A DNA stretch of 64,000 bases from JAKPUX01 sp964436305. GTDB lineage: Bacteria; Zhuqueibacterota; Zhuqueibacteria; Residuimicrobiales; Residuimicrobiaceae. A program made the translations under genes and the position numbers. This document shows positions 1 to 8,445 of the stretch, in pieces (the stretch's first letter is position 1; each line of letters starts with the position of its first letter). The stretch spans positions 117,000-180,999 of the forward strand of contig CAYTCI010000001.1 in the NCBI GenBank assembly GCA_964436305.1, in the 5' to 3' direction. The notes under the pieces were generated by a model that was not told the DNA's origin, did not search any database, and saw nothing but the letters and a program-made list of their open reading frames with translations.

Positions 1-1
1 C

Positions 2-1495
2 GACACGGTCCATGTCGGTGATGACCTGGTCCTGGCCTTCAGCAAGGGGATGGATTCCACTACGGTAGCGGCCGCCCTCAGCGTGACACCCGCCATCACG
101 GTGAGCCGGATCTCCTGGAGTGGGGACCATCGCACCCTGACACTGCAGCCGGCGGCACCGTTGTCGTTTGCCACAACCTACACCCTGACCCTCCTGGACG
201 GCGCCTGTGACCGCAACGGCACCGCCCTCGATGGCGACGCCGATGGGACCCCCGGCGGGGTCTTCCAGATCCTCTTTACCACCGATGCCCGAGATCTCGC
301 CGGGCCGGAGCTGATCGCCCGTTATCCGGCCGGGCCGGAAGAGCAGATGCCGGTGGAGGGGGTCATCAACCTCGTATTCAACGAACGCCTTCTGCCCGCC
401 TCGATCAAGGACTCGACGATCCTCGTTTCCGTGGCGGGTGTGCCGGTGAAATCGATGTGGTCGCTTGTGCCGATGGGGAGCCGATCGGTCCTTTCGATCC
501 AGCCGGCCAAGCCGCTGGAGATCAGCACCTCCTTTCAGCTACACATCAAGCCGGCCATCAGCGACACGTTCGGCAACACCCTGCCTCAGCCCCTCGACCT
601 CGAGCTGGCCACCCGCGGGGAAAGGACGCTCAAGGAGGTGACCATCGAGAAGTTTTTCGGTGCGAGCAACTGGAAGGATCCGAGCTACAGCGGTTCCACG
701 GTGGGCACCATCGCCGCCAAAACCCTCTTCGAAATGGACCGTACGGTCTGGCTGCCCAATTCCCTGGGAACCCAGAAATACTCCGCGGCCCTGCGCTATC
801 AGTGGGACACCGCGGCGGCCGAGCATCTCTGCCGTGTCTATCTCGATCCGGCGACCACGCCGGCCACGGTCTTTTTCGATACGACCTATACCCTGCAGAT
901 TCAGGTCTTCGGCGACGGCAGCGGCTCGCTGCTGCGGCTGGCGATCGATGAGGTGGCGGCCAAGAATACCCTGCCGGAGGTGACGCAGTGGGTCAAGGTC
1001 GACTGGTACGGCTGGCGGCTGGTGGAATGGAAGCTGAGCGATCCGGGGGTGGTCGGCTCCTGGCTGGCGACCAACGGCACGCTGGACGGCAACAAGCTGA
1101 CCATCGACAGCATCCAGCTGGCGCCGGATGGCGGATCGGCGGTCAGTGGATCGATCTATCTCGACAACCTGGTGGTGGTGCTCAAGACCATGAATCCCAC
1201 CGCGGTGGAGCAGCCGGAAGAGAGCCTCCCCGCCCGTTTCACCCTCGAGCAGAATTTTCCCAATCCCTTCAATCCGGTGACCTCGATTCGCTTCGAACTG
1301 CCGCAAGCAGGAGCGGTGCGCCTGGCGCTCTATGACCTGCTCGGCCGCGAGGTGACCGTGCTGGCGGAGGGTGTCTACACCGCCGGGCGGCATGAGATTC
1401 GCGTGGACGGGCGTTCCCTGAGCTCGGGCACCTATCTCTACCGCCTCACTCAGGGCGGCCAGACCCTCACACGCAAGCTGTTGCTGCTGCGCTAG
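2..1495 (+). CDS. C-terminal part of a secreted Ig-like (SbsA-type) protein with a type IX sorting domain (5' truncated by window edge)
   Basis: The frame is open to the left edge, so the gene begins upstream; about 497 residues are visible. The N-terminal visible part repeats the pattern of SbsA/Big_5 Ig-like domains: about 100 residues, starting LVLAFSKGMD and again INLVFNERL, with a TTYTLTL-type strand and a FTT end. A middle beta-rich region of unknown fold follows. The last 85 or so residues carry FPNPFNPVTSIRF, a LYDLLGREV strand, SGTYLYRL and a terminal KLLLLR, the typical type A T9SS C-terminal sorting domain. The protein is therefore probably secreted and cell-surface attached; its specific role cannot be read from this part. 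It ends 12 bp before the glycosyltransferase gene. Confidence 0.85.
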   Translation, partial: DTVHVGDDLVLAFSKGMDSTTVAAALSVTPAITVSRISWSGDHRTLTLQPAAPLSFATTYTLTLLDGACDRNGTALDGDADGTPGGVFQILFTTDARDLAGPELIARYPAGPEEQMPVEGVINLVFNERLLPASIKDSTILVSVAGVPVKSMWSLVPMGSRSVLSIQPAKPLEISTSFQLHIKPAISDTFGNTLPQPLDLELATRGERTLKEVTIEKFFGASNWKDPSYSGSTVGTIAAKTLFEMDRTVWLPNSLGTQKYSAALRYQWDTAAAEHLCRVYLDPATTPATVFFDTTYTLQIQVFGDGSGSLLRLAIDEVAAKNTLPEVTQWVKVDWYGWRLVEWKLSDPGVVGSWLATNGTLDGNKLTIDSIQLAPDGGSAVSGSIYLDNLVVVLKTMNPTAVEQPEESLPARFTLEQNFPNPFNPVTSIRFELPQAGAVRLALYDLLGREVTVLAEGVYTAGRHEIRVDGRSLSSGTYLYRLTQGGQTLTRKLLLLR

Positions 1496-1507
1496 GGGCG
1501 GCGGGCT

Positions 1508-2563
1508 GTGACTGTACATCTGCACGACGAGACCATCGCCTGGAGCGGCCCGCCGATGGCCGCGGAGCCGCCCCGTGCGATCCTGGTCTCGCGGCTGCGT
1601 TTCATGGGGGATATCATTCTCACCACCCCGCTCCTGGGAGCCCTGCGGCACCACTTTCCTGCTGCCCACATCGGCTACCTGGCGGAGGCTCCCTATCACC
1701 AGCTGCTGGAGCATCACCCGGCGGTGGATGAGATGTATTCCTTCCAGCGCGGCGGCGAGCGCGACCAGATCGCGTTGATCCGCAGCCTGCGGCAGCAGCG
1801 CTGGGATGTGGCGATCGATCTCTTCGGCAATCCGCGTTCGGCCATGCTGCTCTATCTCAGCGGAGCGCGCCGGCGCATCGGCGGCGATTTCCGCGGCCGG
1901 CGCCACCTCTACACCCACCGGATCCTCGATCGGGGCGAGCGCATGAGCGCCATCGCTTACCACCTGCGCTATCTCGCCCCGCTCGGCATCAGCGACGAGG
2001 CGCTGCCGACGCAGATTGTCCTCTCGCCCGCGGAAGTACAGCAGGCGCGGCACTATCTGACGGCGCGGGGATACGATCTGCAGCGCCCGATCATCGGTCT
2101 CCATCCCGGAGCCACGTGGCCGGCCAAACGCTGGTTCCCCGAGCGTTTCGCCGCCCTCGCCGCCCGCCTGCACGAGGCGCAGCAGCAGATTCTTTTCACG
2201 ATGGGGCCGGGCGAGGAAACGATCCTCGATACGGTTTACCGGGGCTTGCCCTTCCCGCTGGCGCGGCCGGAAATCCTGCCCTTGCGGCCTCTTGCCGCCT
2301 TGCTCGCACAGCTGCGGGTTTTTGTCAGCAACGATTGCGGCCCCCTGCACCTCGCACCCGCCGTGGGCACCCGGACCGTGGGGATCTTCGGACCGGGCGA
2401 ACCCGACATCTGGTTCCCCTACCCGGCCGCAGCGGGTCATCGCCTCGTCTACCATAATCTCGATTGCAGTCACTGCCATCGCGATCTCTGCCCCGACATG
2501 GCCTGCATGCGGGCCATCACGGTGGAGGAGGTCTTCGCACAAATCCAGTCGACGCTGACCTAG
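1508..2563 (+). CDS. Glycosyltransferase family 9 (heptosyltransferase-like)
   Basis: 351 residues with a GTG start, only 12 bp after the upstream stop. The N-terminus has the GT9 pattern ILVSRLRFMGDIILTTPLL, and the C-terminal half has GLHPGATWPAKRW and the nucleotide-sugar site region VSNDCGPLHLAPAVGT followed by GIFGPGEP. A cysteine/histidine-rich tail (DCSHCHRDLC) is common in this family. GT9 enzymes transfer heptose or related sugars from ADP-sugars to lipopolysaccharide core in the cytoplasm, which fits a Gram-negative envelope. The exact acceptor is unknown. No other LPS genes are adjacent. Confidence 0.9.
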   Translation: MTVHLHDETIAWSGPPMAAEPPRAILVSRLRFMGDIILTTPLLGALRHHFPAAHIGYLAEAPYHQLLEHHPAVDEMYSFQRGGERDQIALIRSLRQQRWDVAIDLFGNPRSAMLLYLSGARRRIGGDFRGRRHLYTHRILDRGERMSAIAYHLRYLAPLGISDEALPTQIVLSPAEVQQARHYLTARGYDLQRPIIGLHPGATWPAKRWFPERFAALAARLHEAQQQILFTMGPGEETILDTVYRGLPFPLARPEILPLRPLAALLAQLRVFVSNDCGPLHLAPAVGTRTVGIFGPGEPDIWFPYPAAAGHRLVYHNLDCSHCHRDLCPDMACMRAITVEEVFAQIQSTLT

Positions 2564-2590
2564 CAGGGCACCCGGGGCGAGGGCACGGCC

Positions 2591-3934
2591 ATGATGCGAT
2601 CTGACTTTTCTGTACTTCCTCCCGCGCAGCGTCGTCAGCTGCGCCGCCGCCGATGGATCGTGGCGGCGGTGATGCTGGCCACCTTTCTCTTTTTGTTGCT
2701 TTTTAATCTCCGATCGTATTTCTTTCTCAAGTACATGGGCCGCGAGCTCGAACGAAGCCTTGACCAGCGGCTCATCGCTACGGCCTCGTTAACCGCCGAA
2801 CTGATCGAGCGCAGCGCCATCAGCTTTAAGGATGCAGCCGATGCGGAGCTGTTGCGCGCCACGCTGACGCGCATCCGCCTTGAGCAGGAGCTTGAGGCCG
2901 CTTACCTCATTGATGCGGCGGGCCGGGTTGTGCTCGACGCCCGGCGTGACCTGGAGGGGGTGACCGGGCGAGACTATGTAGCGGCCGACAGCCTCGAGAT
3001 CCGCGCGGCTCTGGAGGGCGCCACCCGCGCCTCCCGGCTGCATTCGGTGGCCGGCAATCCCTTCAAAAGCGCCTACGCTCCCGTCAGCGATGTTTACGGC
3101 AAGAGGGCCGTGCTCGTCCTCGAGGCGAGTGCTGGCTTTCTGAAAACAATCGGCCAGTTCTACCGGGCGCTCTACATCGGCGTGATCATCAGTGTGCTCT
3201 TGCTGGCCGCCCTCGCCCTTTTTCTGACCCTGGCGATGATCCAGTTTGTCCGCACCGAGAGCCGGCTTTATCAGTCGGAACGGCTGGCGAGCATGGGGCA
3301 GATGGCGGCGACCGTCGCGCACGAGATCAGAAATCCTTTGGCGATCATCAAGAGCACGGCGGATGTGCTGCGGGAAAAGCAGACGCAGCCCGAGCGCACC
3401 GATGAGTTTTTCGGGTATATCAACGAGGAGATCGTCCGTCTCAACCGGATCGTCAGCGATTTCCTCGCCTATGCGCGCGAACCGCGGCTGGAACGGCAGC
3501 CGTGCGATCTGGTGCCGGTGCTGCGTGCGATAGCGGCGGGCTTTTCGCGTCAGGGTGCTGACGTAACCTGGGAGTGCGGTCTCGCCAGACTCGAGATGAG
3601 CTGCGACCCGGACCAGCTCGAGCAAGTGGTGCTCAATTTGCTGATCAATGCCCGGCAGGCGCTCGGCGAAACCGAGAGGAGGGCCATCATCCTCCGGCTC
3701 AGGGAACAGCGGCGGCGAGGGCATCGGCTGGCGGTGGTGGAGGTGGAGGATCATGGTCCCGGGCTGCAAGGCCGCGGCCGGGAGATCTTTGAGCCCTTCT
3801 TCACCACCAAGGCGAGCGGCACCGGCCTGGGGCTGGCGGTCTGCAAACGAATCATCGAAGCCCACGGCGGCGAGATCGAGGCCCTGGACGCTCCGGGTGG
3901 AGGCACCCTGATGCGCATTACCCTCGGGATTTGA
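2591..3934 (+). CDS. Membrane sensor histidine kinase (NtrB/ZraS-like)
   Basis: 447 residues. Transmembrane helices lie near residues 22-46 and 195-220, enclosing about 145 residues of extracytoplasmic sensor domain. The cytoplasmic part has an H-box with HEIRNPL (phospho-acceptor near His244), an N-box NLLINARQA, a G1 box DHGPGL, an F box FEPFFTTK and a G2 box GTGLGLAVCK, so all catalytic elements are present. There is no obvious PAS domain after the second helix. It abuts a sigma-54-type response regulator that starts within 20 bp of its stop, so the two form a two-component pair. The signal is unknown; its position next to cytochrome genes suggests a redox or respiratory cue. Confidence 0.93.
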   Translation: MMRSDFSVLPPAQRRQLRRRRWIVAAVMLATFLFLLLFNLRSYFFLKYMGRELERSLDQRLIATASLTAELIERSAISFKDAADAELLRATLTRIRLEQELEAAYLIDAAGRVVLDARRDLEGVTGRDYVAADSLEIRAALEGATRASRLHSVAGNPFKSAYAPVSDVYGKRAVLVLEASAGFLKTIGQFYRALYIGVIISVLLLAALALFLTLAMIQFVRTESRLYQSERLASMGQMAATVAHEIRNPLAIIKSTADVLREKQTQPERTDEFFGYINEEIVRLNRIVSDFLAYAREPRLERQPCDLVPVLRAIAAGFSRQGADVTWECGLARLEMSCDPDQLEQVVLNLLINARQALGETERRAIILRLREQRRRGHRLAVVEVEDHGPGLQGRGREIFEPFFTTKASGTGLGLAVCKRIIEAHGGEIEALDAPGGGTLMRITLGI

Positions 3935-3951
3935 TCAAGGTGGAGGGAAGG

Positions 3952-5334
<1,383 letters not shown>

Positions 5335-5364
5335 ACTTTCCAGCGTTTATTGCGTTATCAGGTA

Positions 5365-5386
5365 TGCAAATCGCACCAGATTTGCA
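5365..5386. promoter_or_regulatory. Perfect inverted repeat upstream of the cytochrome genes; candidate regulator site
   Basis: TGCAAATC-N6-GATTTGCA is a perfect 8-6-8 inverted repeat about 95 bp before the tetraheme cytochrome start and just after the NtrC-type regulator gene. Size and placement fit an upstream activator site for that regulator. The nearest GG/GC pair resembling a -24/-12 element (GG 5389-5390, GC 5402-5403) is spaced 11 rather than 10, so a sigma-54 promoter is not clearly present. Confidence 0.45.
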
Positions 5387-5405
5387 CGGGTGATGAATTT
5401 TGCTG

Positions 5406-5435
5406 TTGCAATTTTCATCTTTTATTGGTTATTTA
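5406..5435 (+). promoter_or_regulatory. Possible sigma-70-type promoter for the cytochrome genes
   Basis: TTGCAA and TATTTA separated by 18 bp, in an AT-rich stretch that differs from the GC-rich surroundings and ends about 40 bp before the cytochrome ATG. The match is only moderate. Confidence 0.3.
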
Positions 5436-5478
5436 ATAAGGATACAGACCAAGTATTTCTATCTCCCGGAGGAACTCC

Positions 5479-6033
5479 ATGAAAAAACGTGTTGTCGTGA
5501 CGGGGCTGGCCTTCATCCTGGCGCTGGTCTTTGCTGTGACCCTCTTCGCCCAGGCTGAAAAGGCCCAGTACATCGGCGCCGCCAAATGCAAGATGTGCCA
5601 TTCCGCCAAAGCCAAGGGCGAAGCCTATCCCATCTGGTCCAAGAGCAAACACGCCAGTGCCTATGCCACTCTGGCCACGGAAGAGGCCAAGGCCGTCGGC
5701 AAAAAGGCCGGCGTCGAAGATCCGCAAAAATCAGCCAAATGCCTCAAGTGCCACGTCACCGGTTATGATGCTCCTGCCACCGCCAAAGCGGCGACCTACA
5801 AGATGGAAGAGGGCGTGACCTGTGAAACCTGCCACGGCCCAGGGTCGCTCTACCAGTCGATGAAGGTTATGAAGGCGCTGGAGGCCAAGACCCAGGATGC
5901 TGCTGCGGTGGCCTACAATCCGGGCGACAAGAAAAACTGCGTTAAATGCCACAATCAGGAGAGCCCGACCTACAAGCCGTTCAAGGCAGAAGAGGCTTTC
6001 AAGCTCATCGCGCATCCCGCGCCCAAGAGCTGA
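5479..6033 (+). CDS. Periplasmic tetraheme cytochrome c (c554-like)
   Basis: 184 residues. An N-terminal signal sequence (KKR followed by a hydrophobic run ending near LFAQA) directs export. Four CxxCH haem sites are visible: CKMCH, CLKCH, CETCH and CVKCH. The arrangement, with a CETCHGPG motif, is like the cytochrome c554 family of small electron carriers. GGAGG lies 9 bp before the ATG. The gene precedes an 11-haem/cytochrome b fusion on the same strand, so it may be the soluble electron partner of that membrane protein. A terminator-like hairpin lies between the two genes. The redox partner and terminal acceptor are inferred, not shown. Confidence 0.9.
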   Translation: MKKRVVVTGLAFILALVFAVTLFAQAEKAQYIGAAKCKMCHSAKAKGEAYPIWSKSKHASAYATLATEEAKAVGKKAGVEDPQKSAKCLKCHVTGYDAPATAKAATYKMEEGVTCETCHGPGSLYQSMKVMKALEAKTQDAAAVAYNPGDKKNCVKCHNQESPTYKPFKAEEAFKLIAHPAPKS

Positions 6034-6086
6034 TCCTGATCGGCCCGGATTCGTTCGGGCCGGACCATAAGGCACCACCCCCCTTG

Positions 6087-6125
6087 CTCGCGCCGTCTTC
6101 CACAAGCGGCGCGAGGTTTTATTTT
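6087..6125 (+). terminator. Intrinsic terminator or attenuator between the two cytochrome genes
   Basis: CTCGCGCCG (6087-6095) pairs perfectly with CGGCGCGAG (6107-6115) over 9 bp, followed by TTTTATTTT (6117-6125). It sits 30 bp before the next ATG, so it could lower expression of the membrane cytochrome relative to the small carrier. Confidence 0.65.
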
Positions 6126-6154
6126 CATCCCACCACGAAGCGAAAGACCGAACC

Positions 6155-8080
6155 ATGCAAAAGTCAGTCCTCTGCTTCATCCTCCTGATTTTACTGGCCG
6201 TGGCCGGCGCTTATGCACAAAGTCCCTGTGCAACCTGCCATGGCGATTCCACGATGACACGGCCCAATGCAGCGGGCGGTGAGGATTCTCTCTTTGTCAA
6301 CGAAGCCCTGTTCGCCAAATCGGTGCATGGCCGTTTGAATTGCACCGATTGTCACCGCGATGCCGTGGGGGATCCGCATGACTCACCCCTCAAACCGGTC
6401 GACTGCGGCCGCTGTCACGGTGAGGCCGCCGGGGCCTATGCCGAGGGCTTGCACGGACAGGCGTTGGCGGCGGGCGATCAGGACGCGCCGGTCTGCAGTG
6501 ACTGCCACGGGAAACATGACATCCTCAGTGCCCTGGAGACAGCTTCGCGCACCCATCCCGCCCATCTGCCGGCAACCTGCGGCGCCTGCCATCGTGACAA
6601 GGGGATGGCGGAGAAACACAATATCCGGATGGCGACGCCGGTGGACAAGTTCAACCGCGGGGTGCATGGCAAGGCGCTGATGAGTGGCAACGACGGCGCT
6701 GCCACCTGCAGCAGCTGCCACGAAGCGCACAACCTGCGGGCGGCCACCGATCCGGAATCCCCCGTCAATCGGGCCAACATATCCAAGACCTGCGGTACCT
6801 GCCACGGCGACGTGCAGGCCGAGTTCGATGCGAGCATCCACGGCAAGGACCTCGCCAAGGGCGTAGCGGATGTGCCCACCTGCACCTCCTGCCACGGCGA
6901 GCATGAGATCCTCTCGCCCAGCGATGCGACGGCGCCGACGGCGGCCATCAACGTCTCCGAAAAGATTTGTGCCTCGTGCCATGGCATGCTCCAGCTGAAT
7001 GAAAAATATGGCATCAACCTGGATCCGGTGACCTCTTATCGCGCCAGTTATCATGGTCTGGCGACCCACCGCGGCTCCAGGGTGGCAGCCAACTGCACCA
7101 GCTGCCACGGGGTACACGCCATCCTGCCCCAATCCGATCCGGCCTCGACCATCCACGTGGCCAATCTGAGCAAAACCTGCGGCTACTGTCATCCCAATGC
7201 CAGCCAGGAATTCTCCCAGAGCTATATCCATGCCCGGCCCGACTCTTTTGGCGACGCCCTGGCCGCCTATATCGGCAAGGCCTATATCTGGCTGATCGTC
7301 GTGGTGATCGGCGGCATGGTGCTGCACAATCTGGTCATCTGGTTCAAGTATGCCCGCGCCAAATGGCGGGCCCTCAAGCTGCAAAAGACGATCCAGCGCT
7401 TCGACCGCCAGTGGGTCTTTCAGCATGTTGCGATCCTGATCTCCTTCACCCTGCTGGTGATCACCGGATTCGCCCTCAAATACCCGAATACCACATGGGC
7501 CCGCCTCCTGACCACGATCGGTCTCAGCGAGTGGCTGCGCGGAACCATTCACCGCATCGCCGCCGTCGTCATGCTGATCGCCGGCCTCTACCACCTCGGC
7601 TATCTCGCCTTCGCGCGCAGCGCCCGGGGCGAGCTCAAAGCCCTGCTGCCCGGGATTAACGATCTCCGCCAGTTCATCGCCAATATGAAATTCCATCTGG
7701 GCCTGAGCAAGGAGCGCGCCAACTTCGGGCGCTATGGCTACGTCGAGAAAGCGGAATACTGGGCCCTGGTCTGGGGCACCCTGGTTATGGCCCTGACCGG
7801 CTTTATCCTCTGGTTCCCGACCGCCGCCACCTTTTTGCTGCCGGCCTGGATCATCAAGGTGGCCGAGACCATTCATCTCTACGAGGCCTGGCTGGCCTTC
7901 CTGGCCATCCTGCTCTATCACATGTTTTTCGCGATTTTTCACCCGGCCGATTACCCCATCAACCTCACCGGCTTCACCGGCAAGATCACCGAAGAGGAGG
8001 CGGAGGAACGCTTCCCGGCATGGTACGAGGAGGTGAAGAGGAAAGAGGAAGAGGCGGCAAGGGAGAAGAGCGCGGAATAG
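6155..8080 (+). CDS. Undecaheme cytochrome c fused to a membrane cytochrome b (b561/FdhI-like) domain
   Basis: 641 residues: signal sequence, then about 350 periplasmic residues with eleven CxxCH motifs (CATCH, CTDCH, CGRCH, CSDCH, CGACH, CSSCH, CGTCH, CTSCH, CASCH, CTSCH, CGYCH). From about residue 370 the protein turns into a membrane domain with about five hydrophobic helices and histidines suited to b-haem ligation, resembling the gamma subunit of formate dehydrogenase and cytochrome b561. A charged cytoplasmic tail rich in Glu and Lys ends the chain. The likely role is quinone oxidation or reduction at the membrane coupled to a periplasmic haem wire. The preceding tetraheme cytochrome is a plausible partner. 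Having both modules in one polypeptide with this many haems is unusual. Confidence 0.88.
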   Translation: MQKSVLCFILLILLAVAGAYAQSPCATCHGDSTMTRPNAAGGEDSLFVNEALFAKSVHGRLNCTDCHRDAVGDPHDSPLKPVDCGRCHGEAAGAYAEGLHGQALAAGDQDAPVCSDCHGKHDILSALETASRTHPAHLPATCGACHRDKGMAEKHNIRMATPVDKFNRGVHGKALMSGNDGAATCSSCHEAHNLRAATDPESPVNRANISKTCGTCHGDVQAEFDASIHGKDLAKGVADVPTCTSCHGEHEILSPSDATAPTAAINVSEKICASCHGMLQLNEKYGINLDPVTSYRASYHGLATHRGSRVAANCTSCHGVHAILPQSDPASTIHVANLSKTCGYCHPNASQEFSQSYIHARPDSFGDALAAYIGKAYIWLIVVVIGGMVLHNLVIWFKYARAKWRALKLQKTIQRFDRQWVFQHVAILISFTLLVITGFALKYPNTTWARLLTTIGLSEWLRGTIHRIAAVVMLIAGLYHLGYLAFARSARGELKALLPGINDLRQFIANMKFHLGLSKERANFGRYGYVEKAEYWALVWGTLVMALTGFILWFPTAATFLLPAWIIKVAETIHLYEAWLAFLAILLYHMFFAIFHPADYPINLTGFTGKITEEEAEERFPAWYEEVKRKEEEAAREKSAE

Positions 8081-8091
8081 GAGTTGATCGC

Positions 8092-8128
8092 AAAAAAAAG
8101 CCGGATCCATGGATCCGGCTTTTTTTTT
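8092..8128. terminator. Bidirectional intrinsic terminator
   Basis: The palindrome AGCCGGATCC-AT-GGATCCGGCT (8099-8120) is flanked by eight A on the left and nine T on the right. It lies between the convergent cytochrome gene and the small minus-strand gene, and can end transcription from both sides. Confidence 0.85.
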
Positions 8129-8138
8129 GACCCTGCGG

Positions 8139-8423
8139 TCAGTGTTTTTTGCGGCGGGAGAGGGAAAGCCCGCCAAAACCAGAGATCACCGCGATATAAA
8201 AGCCGAAATCGTACCACCATCCGCGATTGAAGGGCTCGTAGATTCGCACCTGATCATCGAAGAGGCCGACAATCAGGGTGACGGGGGCGATCCAGCCGTG
8301 CCAGACACCGTCGAAAAAGCCGGCCGGCCCGGCGGCGGTATATTTTCCGGTGCCGGGAGCGCAGCCGGAGAGAAGGAGCAACACCATAAGAAGGAAGAGC
8401 AGGAGGAACGGAAGTGTCTTCAT
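8139..8423 (-). CDS. Small putative lipoprotein with a second membrane segment
   Basis: 94 residues. The N-terminus is a long leucine-rich hydrophobic run ending in LLSGC, a good lipobox with Cys at about residue 21. A second hydrophobic stretch lies near residues 70-88 (FYIAVISGFGGLSL) and is followed by a basic SRRKKH end. I recognise no family. It follows the large secreted protein gene by 22 bp on the same strand and is closed by the bidirectional terminator, so it may be co-transcribed with it. Short length and lack of a known domain limit confidence in function, not in the reading frame. Confidence 0.65.
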   Translation of the reverse strand: MKTLPFLLLFLLMVLLLLSGCAPGTGKYTAAGPAGFFDGVWHGWIAPVTLIVGLFDDQVRIYEPFNRGWWYDFGFYIAVISGFGGLSLSRRKKH

Positions 8424-8445
8424 GAGGGTATCTCCTTTGCTTGAT

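Noticed and set aside
539..2542. 667-residue minus-strand frame opposite the first two genes
   Set aside because: Antisense to the T9SS-tail protein and the GT9 enzyme, with no domain.
5389..5403. Sigma-54 -24/-12 promoter after the inverted repeat
   Set aside because: GG and GC are separated by 11 rather than 10 bases and flanking consensus is poor.
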